The position numbers were made by a program, and so were the translations under genes. The notes beneath the pieces were generated by a model. It saw only the letters and a program-made list of their open reading frames with translations, was not told the DNA's origin and made no database searches. This document shows positions 13,557 through 23,587 of a DNA stretch of 64,000 nt, one piece after another (position 1 is the stretch's first letter; each line of letters starts with the position of its first letter). This DNA is from Linepithema humile (taxonomy: Eukaryota > Arthropoda > Insecta > Hymenoptera > Formicidae), in assembly GCF_040581485.1 (NCBI RefSeq), contig NC_090133.1, positions 19,096,001 to 19,160,000 of the forward strand, read 5' to 3'.

Positions 13557-14241
13557 CCTGTTTATACGATATCGACAGTTTATTTCTGATAACAAGCAAG
13601 TTTAACACGATATCAGCTCCATGTTTAACATCGAAAGCCGTTGGGCCTGCATTTGGTCCTGAAAATTAATATTAATTAGTAAGAGATATTTTAATCTAAA
13701 ATATTTAAATATTATTTAAAATAATTAAATTTTTTATTAAATTATGCAATAATTCACAAAAAAATAGATGGAAAAATGAAGACGTAATCTGTCTGTATTG
13801 CATCTTTAATCATTGAATTCTGAATAATTAGTTATTCTAATAAAAGCACGCCGTTTGTTGAAAGGCTACACTGAAATGCGCAAATTATATACGAATGGTC
13901 ATGCGCGTGATTCACGCGTGCACACGCGTGTCACGGCGTGGCAACAGTAAATTATGTCACGTCGCGCTAATTTATTCTATTTGACAACAACCTGGTTTAG
14001 CATATCGCTAAAAATGAATACAATGAAAAAAAAGAATTCGATGAAAAGTGCAAACCTGAGAATGCGATGAAAAATATACGTACAAAAAATATATGTTCTG
14101 TTAATCCAAGGGTAGGTCAGGGTTAGAGTTAAATTAGGGCTAGGTTAGGGCTTTTATGGGGAGGGGGTATAAGGGAGGGGTGGAGCCCCTCCCCCGCCTA
14201 CGCGTGAAAGTCTTTGACTATGAAAATATCGACTGCTAAAG

Positions 14242-16301
14242 CCCAAGATCTATAGAGAGAAGGTTACCTCACGCGCAAAGAGGGACGCGCGGCAAGAGGG
14301 GCACATGCTGAGCGGGGTGAGCGGCAAGAGGGGCAATGATGATCTCATCGGCTAACAGTAGCTGTCTCTCTCGCACGCTTTAGTGTTTTCTCTCTCGCTC
14401 CTTTAATATAGAAATGCTTTGAGTTTTTATCGAAAAAATACTTTTATTTTGTAAAATATTGATAGCACTGGAAATTGCGTAATAAAAATTGAAAAGTAAA
14501 TTAGAAAGGCGCTATAAATTACATATATTGCAAATTATAGCGCTAGATATTTAACGTTTATAATGTTAAATATCGCTGCAACAGATGCATTTGTGATACA
14601 AATTGCTTTGTACTCGTATTTAGACTGTAATATCAATAAAAATAAAATATAATTTGGGGATATACACAAAAAACATCATTTGTAAAGTAGTAAAATAAAA
14701 GAAAAAATATACATATTTAAAAATACATATTTACATATTTAAAAATTATTTTTAAAATAATATCTACTGTTTATATGCATTATTTACAAAAGAAATACTA
14801 TAAAGAAATTTATTTTTTATATTTAATTGTGAAAACCTCAAAAATTGTCAAGAAATTGTAACTGAAATTCATAAATGTAAGTACAATTCTAGGATAATAT
14901 AAAAAGCATCATACACAAATTTATTATGATACAAACTTAAATAATGAAATTGTAATATATGTTTCAATATTGCAAATGTGAATATTTATATGATAAAATT
15001 TACAAAGTGTTAACAATTTTCAAATATTTGCTAATAAAATATTATTGAAATGTTTCTGTTGAAATCTTAAAATAATTCTTTAAAACAAATATGATGGGGT
15101 ATATATTAGGGATCATTAAATATGCGGCAACATTATGATTATAAAATTTTATAAGTATCTATAATAAAAATTAAGTATAATAAATATAATAAGTATATAA
15201 GTATAATAATAAAATTTTTATAAGTATCTATAATAATAAAAATACATATATGTTGTATTAATCTGTTAATATAAAAAAATTATTAATTAATTTAACGCAA
15301 ATAAATTTCTTTATATTAACAGATTAATGCAACATATATGTATTTTTATTATTATGGATACTTATAAAAATTTTATTATTATACTTATATACTTATTATG
15401 TTTATTATACTTAATTTTTATTATAGATACTTATAAAATTTTATAACAATGTTGCCGCATATTTAATGATCCCTAATATATACCCCATCATATTTGTTTT
15501 AAAGAATTATTTTAAGATTTCAACAGAAACATTTCAATAATATTTTATTAGCAAATATTTGAAAATTGTTAACACTTTGTAAATTTTATCATATAAATAT
15601 ATTCACATTTGCAATATTGAAACATATATTACAATTTCATTATTTAAGTTTGTATCATAATAAATTTGTGTATGATGCTTTTTATATTATCTTAGAATTG
15701 TACTTACATTTATGAATTTCAGTTACAATTTCTTGACAATTTTTGAGGTTTTCACAATTAAATATAAAAAATAAATTTCTTTATAGTATTTCTTTTGTAA
15801 ATAATGCATATAAACAGTAAATATTATTTTAAAAATAATTTTTAAATATGTACTATTTTTTCTTTTATTTGACTACTTTACAAATGATGTTTTTTGTGTA
15901 TATCCCCAAATTATATTTTATTTTCATTGATATTACAGTCTAAATACGAGTACAAAGCAATTTGTATCACAAATGCATCTGTTGCAGCGATATTTAACAT
16001 TATAAACGTTAAATATCTAGCGCTATAATTTGCAATATATGTAATTTATAGCGCCTTTCTAATTTACTTTTCAATTTTTATTACGCAATTTCCAGTGCTA
16101 TCAATATTTTACAAAATAAAAGTATTTTTTCGATAAAAACTCAAAGCATTTCTATATTAAAGGAGCGAGAGAGAAAACACTAAAGCGTGCGAGAGAGACA
16201 GCTACTGTTAGTCGATGAGATCATCATGCTCTCCCCTTCCTTCGTCGCCCCTCGCCTACAACCGATTTGCCTGAGGTAACCTTCTCTCTATAGATCTTGG
16301 G
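14242..16301. mobile_element. 2.06-kb near-perfect palindrome (foldback element)
   Basis: Two arms of about 1 kb face each other around a short spacer at about 15277-15308. The left arm starts cccaagatctatagag at 14242 and the right arm ends with its complement at 16301. Reading both arms side by side I see only scattered single-base differences over most of their length. The exception is near the outer ends, where a GC-rich stretch (about 14271-14339 left, 16227-16272 right) differs completely. The interior is very AT-rich with no transposase-like frame. I could not find a target-site duplication. Candidates are a Foldback-type transposon, a large non-autonomous DNA element, or a local inverted duplication. 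Transcription through it would make a long hairpin RNA. Confidence 0.85.
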
Positions 16302-16845
16302 AATATGTACCGTGTATAAGTAAGGCACTATAAACGTGAGTATTTTCACGTCTGCGCCAATTTCGCTCCATTCTCCCACTCCTTGTCCTCTCGCCCATTT
16401 ACCGCTGAGCTAAGAAGTAACTAACTTCTATTCATATCTCGCGTGGGGCAGAGCGACACTTTTTTCTGTGAAATTCTTTTATTTTGGACAAAAACACGTC
16501 GAATGAGCATAAATTTATCAAAATTGGAGATGAGGTAGCGATTTTTAATAATTACCATAAGTATATATCTTGATTAAAAATGGTTATAAATTTAATTAAG
16601 AATGTGAAATTAAACGTAAAATTACCTTTAGTAGCTGTTTAATTAGCAGATATTGTTCGTAAAACTTAAATTAATTGTATTCATTTCCCAAGGGAGAATA
16701 AAAAACTAAAACGCACGATAAACGAAATTATGTGTCGCCCTCTGTTAATTTCTTTACTATATTGTTAACAGAAAGAAGTGCTCAGTCAATGTAAATAATA
16801 AATTAGAAATCGCTTTTATCAATTTTGAAATCGGATAAGCAGGTA

Positions 16846-18471
16846 CACTCCAGGCGAAAAGTTTGGATACACTGTTCTAAGCAGCATTTAAATGTGCTTA
16901 AACGGAATTTTTCGCTTCTATAGTATTTTCTTTTATACTTATCGCGTTTATTATCCTATTAGGTATTTAGAAAATGCATATATGCCTAGGTCTAAATGTA
17001 CCAGAGAGGTAAATTAATTAAATTTGAGTAGTGTGCATATTTATTGAAACACTTGAAAAAAGTTCTTCGTACGTACTCGAATTTCTGTAAGTAACTACTT
17101 GTGTTTATGTTTTGCTTGCGATAATATAAACACTTTGAAGTGCGTTGCGGACTTGTTTGTGTATGCTAAAGCAGATAAACCTTAATAGTGAAAACGACAG
17201 CGAAGCTTTAACAAGTGTATTGATACTGGCTTTGTAAATTGATAATTTTATAGAAAACATGGCAAAATCTAAAGAAATTTCGATTGATAAGAGAAGTGCT
17301 ATCGTAACTTTATACAAAGAAGGTCAGTCATATAGAATTATTGCAAAAAAATAAAAGTGTCGCTGAAGGGTGTCCAAACTATCATAGCGCGCTACAAGAC
17401 ATCCGATAGTCTGGTTGACCGTACTCGCTCAGGACGCCCAAAAGTAACCACTTTTCAAGAGGATCAGTATATGGTGGTTACAAGCAAGCGAAATAGACGA
17501 TTAACAGCATTTGAAATCCGTGCAGAAGTGAACAGAAGCCGTGATAACGCGGTCTCTCTCACTACAGTAAAACAACGTTTGAGAAATGCAGGCCTCAAAG
17601 GCCGTGTGGCAGTCAAAAAACCTTTACTGCGTCCTATAAATAAAAAGAAACGTCTACAATGGGCCCAGCAGCATCGAAATTGGACATTGGAACAATGGAA
17701 AAATGTTCTATGGACTGATGAATCAAAGTTTGAACTTTTTGGCACCCGTAGGCGAATTTACGTGAGAAGAAGCAGTACAGAAAAAATGGCGCCACAATGC
17801 ATAATGCCCACAGTAAAACATGGGGATGGTTTCATTATGGTGTGGGGATGTTTTTCGGGACATGGCACTGGAGATCTAGTAAAAATTGAAGGTATTATGA
17901 AAAAGGAAGACTATAAACGGATTCTGCAGACGCACGCGATACCCTCCGGTCTTAGAAAAATCGGCCGAGGATTCATTCTGCAACAGGATAACGATCCAAA
18001 GCATAGCTCACGTCTTTGTCGAGGGTTTGTTGAAGGAAAAGAAACAAATGGCACTCTTTCGAACATGGTCTGGCCACCGCAATCACCAGATCTTAATCCT
18101 ATCGAATTATTGTGGGAGGAGCTCGATAGAAAAGTCCGCCTGGTGTGTCCATCGTCAGCTCCTGAACTTTGGCGGGTGTTACAAGATTGCTGGACATCCC
18201 TGCCACAAGAAACACTAAATAAACTTGTCGCCAGAATGCCACGACTTGTAAATGCGGTTTTGAAAGCTAAGGGTGGTTTTTTCGACGAAAAGAGTGTTTA
18301 AGATTTATGTTTGAAAAAGTGTAAGATTTATGTTAAACTGTAAATATTTTTTCTTTTATTAATTTAGTTAATAATTTCAGATTATTTTGAACAACTTTTT
18401 CTAATAAAATATTTTTTTATAATAATTTATCACATTTTTGTTAAGTGTATCCAAACTTTTCGCCTGGAGTG
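16846..18471 (+). mobile_element. Tc1-like DNA transposon, full length with TIRs and TA duplication
   Basis: Exact 28-base terminal inverted repeats (cactccaggcgaaaagtttg... at 16846-16873 and its complement at 18444-18471) are flanked by TA at 16844-16845 and 18472-18473, the hallmark target duplication of Tc1/mariner elements. The 1626-bp element contains one transposase gene. Both ends and the TA are intact, so the DNA could still act as a substrate, but the encoded transposase is broken (see the next entry). Confidence 0.95.
17259..18301 (+). pseudogene. Tc1-family transposase, single frameshift
   Basis: The natural start is the ATG at 17259, which opens the N-terminal helix-turn-helix region. 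That frame meets TAA at 17352 just after a run of seven A residues (17345-17351). The remaining 314 codons continue in another frame to the stop at 18299-18301. A one-base loss in the A tract explains this. The downstream frame has the GRPK linker, the catalytic block WTDES, the QQDNDPKH block and WPPQSPDLNPIE, so the three acidic residues of the DDE site are present. I count 38 residues between the second D and the E, against the 34 of classic Tc1, so it belongs to a related clade with longer spacing. Everything after the frameshift looks undamaged, suggesting recent inactivation or an assembly error in a homopolymer. Confidence 0.9.
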
Positions 18472-18473
18472 TA

Positions 18474-19080
18474 TCTCCTATTGAATAAAATACTGCGCCC
18501 AAAGACAAGTAATAAAAATTGCGATTTAAAAACTATTTTAGAGTCCAGAAATTACATTTTTCTGGACTTGACAGATTGCGTTTTTAGGACAAATTCTGCG
18601 ATATTTGTAAAAAGAATTTTAGCAGATTTTAAGAATATAATAAATTATAACGCAATCGCAAAGCGCCAACATGTAAATTTATTGCATCCATACATAGTTG
18701 TTTTCTTTATTTTTAATTTAATATATGGGTGCAGTAAATTTACACATTGGAATTTCGTGCGATTGCGTCATAATTTATTATTTATTTAAAATGTTATTTA
18801 AAATGTTATTTAAAATATTCGCACATATAAAAAAGAGTATATTAAATTTAATAAAACATATGAAACACAGAGTAAAATGATATGCTATAGTTAAAAAATT
18901 CTATGAAAATAATATATTATTTTTGTAAAAAAAGGTTTAAAAAATCAATTTTTGAAAAAATTTAATCGATATTATTGCAAAATAGTTTTGTGTCAATTAC
19001 GAATATGTAATGCTTTATTTCTATTGCATCTTCCTTCGCTTTTTTTAATCCATATCTGCTGTGACGTGACATTTTTGAAG
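18474..19080. other. AT-rich spacer with a small hairpin element
   Basis: Between the Tc1 element and the GC-rich block. It contains a short gtccaga / tctggac stem-loop at about 18542-18567 and the hairpin at 18637-18783. No gene seen. Confidence 0.5.
18637..18783. mobile_element. Small hairpin MITE, about 147 bp
   Basis: The left arm ataataaattataacgcaat is matched by the reverse complement of the right arm ending attgcgtcataatttattat. The arms continue through a shared taaattta(t/c)tgca block towards an AT-rich loop near 18710. Non-coding. Boundaries are approximate and no target duplication is assigned. Confidence 0.6.
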
Positions 19081-20247
19081 TCCGTCACAAGGGCGAGAAA
19101 GCCCGATCGAGGAGGGAAATTTGAGGTCGGAGACCCCACCGCGGGGGGCGACGACCTCTCCCTCTTAATTCTCTTTTGAGATTATAGATTTTGCGTTGTA
19201 GCAAATTGCGCGAGTCGTGGTGAGTGGCCAAACTCTCATATTGTGAATTGAGATGGAGCAGCCTTCGTGGGACCTGCGAGGGACTCAGCAGGCAGGACGA
19301 CGGAGGCCCGAACGGCGTGCAGACAAATCCAGAATAAGGGCAAGTAGAAATACCCTTGCTTGTATAATTCGATTCCAGACACAGTTGCTACCGCAAGTAC
19401 CGTTTCAGATTCGGAGCATATCGAGGCCGGTGAACGCACCGAGAGAGATGACGCCCGAGAGGGAAGCGCGCTCTCACACGCCGAAGACCCGGGGTGGAGT
19501 ACCCGAAAAAGGAGCTGTCGTAACGAGCCAGGAAAGCAGAATCAGGTCGGAACCTGGCCAGTTCCCGGCCGATTCAAAGAAGGTTCAGATCCGGAAACGG
19601 AAAAGGCCGCGAAGGACGTTAACGGCAGCTGCCAGAAGAGAGAGAGACGGGGTCACCTTGGAAAAGCGTCACCGAGGGCCGATATATCGAGGAGCGACGC
19701 GAGGATCGAGATCACTAGATGATATCGAAGGATCAAGTAGCGTTAATCGATAGCGAGGACGATGCGCGAAATGTCACCGCTGTCCGGCGAGCCGGTCGTC
19801 ACTGTTCGGCGAGTCGGCAACCTGGGCGAAACCTTGAGGACCACAACGGGCGTACCGACGATTTGTAAGGCCACCACTTCGACTTCGCGGTAAGAGCGGT
19901 ATCAGTAGGCGGCCCGAGCCTCACGGAATTAAGAACCCGCATATTTTGCGTAAAGAATATAGCATATCCCGAGATGTCTCGCGGTATCGTGCGAGATTAA
20001 ATTTTGGCCGGGCCCCGCTGACTACCGCTTCTGACTAGACTAAGATTTCGCCATGCCTTCTTTCCCCTCGGGACTGCCGAGCCGACAGTCGTTTTGTAAG
20101 GAATAATGTCTTTTTGTGCGTAACAATTTAGCGTCGATTGATGTATTGCTGTACCGAGCGTTAGAATCTTTGAAGTTAGCCTATCGCGTATTTCTCGCCT
20201 CGGCCTTCTGTCGAGCGTTTACTATCCGAACCGTGAGAATAATACTG
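19081..20247. repeat. GC-rich unidentified repeat-like block, left part
   Basis: Base composition changes abruptly near 19080 from AT-rich to GC-rich. The block contains overlapping open frames (19253-19753, arginine- and proline-rich; 19360-19722) with no recognisable catalytic motif. At about 19784-19826 a phrase (tgtccggcgagccgg / tgttcggcgagtcgg) is imperfectly duplicated. Composition similar to this resumes after the nested insert at 22427, so 19081-20247 and 22427-22900 may be one older element split by the 20248-22426 insert. A gag-like or LTR fragment of a retroelement is possible but not shown. Confidence 0.35.
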
Positions 20248-20459
20248 ACAAGGGGAGGACGCGGACTTCGGGTCACCGATTTCAAAGAAATTTTTATATG
20301 GTATAGTACTCTATCAGAAGAGTACTTGAGTAAAAGGATAGGGCGCAACGCTTAGCCGTTTTCGAGAAAAATCGATTTGAAGTTTATGGCGTCCCTTATG
20401 TTCCGGTCCTGTTGGATCGGTTGTCGAGATTGCGGCGTAGCTCGGCACTTCATTGAGTT

Positions 20460-20844
20460 CAGTGTTCCGATTAGGAACCGGTTGCTTAGCGTATATGTGG
20501 CTTTGCGCTTGCGCGGCGATGGAAATGCAGTGCCGACACACGTCGTGTGCAAGACTTTACGCGGGACTTTTGACAGAATAAGGTTAGGAAAATAGAAATA
20601 AGGTAAGGCTTTTTTATTTATTATAATTAAAATTTATAAAATAATTAAATTATATATATATAATGTATTTTTGTACATATATATATATATATGCATATAT
20701 ATTTTATTTTTTAATACATTAAAAAAATTTTTATTACTTTAACTGAAGCTGGGTAACGGTGCCTCTTTTTATATGTACGAGACACTTTACTGACGCCGTA
20801 TGGCCGCACATGCGCAAACAAACCGGTTCTTAATCGGAACACTG
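20460..20844. mobile_element. hAT-like MITE (layer 3a), 385 bp, 8-bp TSD
   Basis: Starts CAGTGTTCCGATTAGGAACC and ends with the near-exact inverse ...GGAACACTG. It is flanked by identical ATTGAGTT copies at 20452-20459 and 20845-20852. An 8-bp duplication plus CAG-starting ends is characteristic of hAT elements. The same target sequence occurs only once, in reverse, at 21521-21528 in the opposite end of the host element, which is effectively the empty site. The interior has a long TA run (about 20653-20710) and no open frame. Confidence 0.85.
20653..20710. repeat. TA-rich microsatellite inside the layer 3a element
   Basis: Alternating TA/AT tracts, broken by a few other bases, in the middle of the 385-bp hAT-like element. 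Low complexity. Confidence 0.85.
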
Positions 20845-21068
20845 ATTGAGTTCTATAACATACTGGAGCGAGCCTTTCAGGAGTGAGGGGTGTCTCCATC
20901 GGTCGAAAAAGACAGATAGATTTACGTGAGGCTAGTCTTCCTTGTCCAGCGTATGTTTTCAGCATAACGTAAAAAGAGACAGAAATCCTCACATTGCTAT
21001 ATGTGTCCTTTTCTAAATCGCGGACGCAGTTTTCTTTGTTCGGGATAGGAAGGCTCGCTCCAGTATGT

Positions 21069-21507
21069 CAGCGCTCGGAATTAGTTGCACATTTCGGGCC
21101 GATTTCCGATACAACGCCTCCTGTTCCATCACTACCGCTCGGCCGCTGGCGGCCGAGCCGCCGATAGCTCTGGCTCAGGAGCGTTTTATATTAGAAATAG
21201 GCTGGATTGTTTAGGCATCTTTCGGGAAATCGTAACATTTTCTTCACTACATAAATAATGTTTATTTTTATTAATACATAATATATATATATTTAATTAT
21301 TAATGAAAATAAACATTATTTATGTAGCAAAAAAAATATTACTATTTTCTGAGAGGTGCCTCAACAAAACCCAGCCTATTTCTTATATAAAACGCTCCTG
21401 CGCCAGAGCTATCGGCGGCTCGGCCGCCAGCGGCCGAGCGGTAGTGGGGGAACAGGAGGCGTCGTCTCGGGAATCGGCCCGAAATGTGCAACTAATTCCG
21501 AGCGCTG
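21069..21507. mobile_element. hAT-like foldback MITE (layer 3b), 439 bp, 8-bp TSD
   Basis: The element begins CAGCGCTCGGAATTAGTTGC and ends in its inverse. It is flanked by exact CAGTATGT copies (21061-21068 and 21508-21515). The arms are about 200 bases and over 90% identical by eye, around an AT-rich loop at about 21270-21300. The opposite arm of the host element keeps the single unduplicated target (ACATACTG, 20858-20865). The ends share the GGAATTAGTTGCA core and the following (a/c)gcctcctg block with the element at 54466-54928, so the two are one family. Confidence 0.9.
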
Positions 21508-22177
21508 CAGTATGTTATAGAACTCAATGGGGCACTTAGGCCTTAGGCTATCACGCTGTCGACCTGGGTTCGATCCCTGCCTATTATACTTTTTTTTCGT
21601 TTATTTTATTTATTCTAGCGAATATTTATTCATTATATTATTATAATTAAATAAAATTATTTTAATTAACAATTTTGTTTTTTTTTAATTTGCACTTTCA
21701 CTACTATCATATAAAAAAATAAAGTAAAAAAAACGTCTACAATTTAAATAATATTATAATTATTATTTAATACCAGAAATATTTTATTAATCATAATTTA
21801 ATTTGATGTGTAGGAATATATGTTACAGAAGGGAAGTAGTCTGAAGGGGAGCTAAAAACTGTAGCAGTTACCTGGTGTGAGAACATTAGGTATACAAATA
21901 TTATGGTTGGAGCAATAAGTAACTCAACAAAGTTGAGTGAAAAATTACATACCAAATTAAATTATGATTAATAAAATATTTCTGGTATTAAATAATAATT
22001 ATAATATTATTTAAATCGTAGACGTTTTTTTTACTTTATTTTTTATATGATAAAAGTAGTGAAAGTGCAAATTAAAAAAAAACAAAATTGTTAATTAATA
22101 TAAATTTATTTAATTATAATAATATAATGAATAAATATTTGCTAGAATAAATAAAATAAATAAAAAAAAAGTATAAT

Positions 22178-22243
22178 AGGCAGGGATCGAACCCAGGTCG
22201 ACAGCGTGATAGCCCAGAGCCCAAGTGCCCGAGCTACACTGCC
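22178..22243 (-). other. tRNA-like Pol III promoter motif (pseudo-tRNA / SINE head)
   Basis: On the minus strand an A-box-like tagctcgggcacttggg is followed 33 bases later by ggttcgatccc, a near-perfect B box. Ten bases beyond the B box the sequence enters a T-run that could terminate Pol III. The flanks ggcag and ctgcc can pair, but the T-stem and anticodon stem do not fold well, so this is not a functional tRNA gene. The plus-strand copy in the left arm has its A box near 20437 and its B box at 21569-21579, split by the nested insertions. Confidence 0.5.
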
Positions 22244-22426
22244 ATCTCGGCAATCGATCCAACAGGACCGGAATATAAGGGACACCATGAACTTCAAATC
22301 GATTTTTCTTGAAAACGGCTGAGCGTTGCGCCCTATCCTTTTACTAAAGTACTCTTCTGATAGAGTACTATACCATATAAAAATTTCTTTGAAATTGGTG
22401 ACCCGAAGTCCGCGTCCTCCCCTTGT

Positions 22427-23587
22427 GAGACAGAACTCGTATTGTAGGCTAACCGTTATGGAGAAAGATTAAAGTCGAGTTAATCGTAACAACCGTACTT
22501 AATGAGAATGATAGAACTTGCACGCCGAATATTATACCGCGTGAGACGAAAGTACGCGGATTTCCGCGAGTCAAACATCCAAATCCTAAAGCCTCTCACA
22601 GAGATAAAAGAATGTCTCCCCTTCGCGGGATTGTTAAGGCGCCTATCACCCGGCGTCAATCTCATTTAATCTAATCAATAGAATTAAATGTTATTTGTTA
22701 CAAACTTTATGTGTCATTAATAACCGTCTTATTTCAGACTCCTCTCTCCAAATCAGTATTGAGCATCTCTAAAGAACCTCGCCCCTCTGCCATTTGTAGA
22801 GTGGGCTAGTCGCGCTTATCGCCGTTGCTTTTTTAAATAAAATATTGTCTCTAACGTAAGTCGTTCGTGCGGCGCGTCAATCCGCGCCTGGCACCCAACT
22901 ATAAGTATCGCAATAACTAATAAATAAATTAAATAGAGCAACGAGGTTTGACACGCTTACCGGCGGGTGTACTTCTGCCCGACGGAAAAGTCGTCGCACT
23001 GCCAATCGATTTGCGTTCACGCGACAGATTTCCACGTGAACGCAGTAAGTCGAACAAATGTTGCACGTGAAAGAGCAGATTACGGGCTTCGATCAGTCGG
23101 TGTTGCTCGTTAAATTGGATTAAAGCAACGTCAAAGGGTAGCATCGTTTTTAAGGTCAACAGTCATATGCGTCGCGACATTCGTTGTCGGAACGTAGAAC
23201 ACGAATGATGGATTTTACTCACGTAAGGGTGTATCAGATCCTTTCGTCTATCTTGCGACCGCTCACATCGGAATCGACTGCCGACGATAATGTTAATGTG
23301 GACGAAGAAGAAGAGACCGGCGAACAGCGATAAGATTATTGGCTAAAAAAATTATGAAAAACATTTATAAAAATTTATAAATTATATAATTTATAAAAAT
23401 TTTGTGAGGTGATAAGTTTTATTACGATAAAGTCGGATCGATTTTACAGGTGCAGTGATGAACATTGAGTACCTTTCTACGAGCGAATTGAAATTTAATT
23501 GAAACAGGAATTAAAACTAATAATAATTATCGGTTAATTTAATTACATTAAACACACGTCACATTTAATCCGCAATCGGCGAAAAAA
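22427..23587. other. GC-richer block, right part, then ninaB upstream region
   Basis: 22427-22915 resembles 19081-20247 in composition and may be its continuation. At 22898 tggcacccaac resembles the start of a retroelement primer-binding site directly after an LTR-like segment with aataaa (about 22838), but the match stops there. Plus-strand reading at about 22944-23050 gives a short open stretch (LPAGVLLPDGKVVALPIDL) reaching a gtaagt, and the minus strand is open at 22929-23159. Neither can be assigned. Promoter elements of ninaB are expected in the last few hundred bases, but no specific motif is visible. Confidence 0.35.

Larger units (their letters stand above)
20451..21528. mobile_element. 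Inserted hAT-like MITE (layer 2), itself interrupted twice
   Basis: Its ends are cattgagttctataacatac (20451-20459 continuing at 20853) and the inverse ending at about 21528. They are flanked by ggcactt on the left and gggcactt on the right, an 8-bp duplication of a site that is present once (gggcactt) in the uninterrupted right arm of the outer element. Without its own insertions it would be only about 240 bp, with terminal repeats of roughly 30 bases. No coding capacity. Confidence 0.75.
20248..22426. mobile_element. Outer foldback element with tRNA-like sequence, carrying three nested insertions
   Basis: The terminal inverted repeats begin acaaggggaggacgcggact at 20248 and end with the complement at 22426. 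The left arm is 20248-20450 plus 21529 to about 21815, split by inserted DNA. The right arm is about 21955-22426 and is uninterrupted. Each arm contains a tRNA-like Pol III promoter motif. Removing the insertion at 20451-21528 and one of its flanking GGGCACTT copies restores collinearity with the right arm, apart from one missing G. The original element was therefore a hairpin of about 1.1 kb. I could not identify a clean target duplication at the outer ends. Confidence 0.8.

Noticed and set aside
22178..22243. Functional tRNA gene
   Set aside because: The T-stem and anticodon stem do not pair and the sequence lies inside a transposon arm. Only the promoter boxes are tRNA-like.
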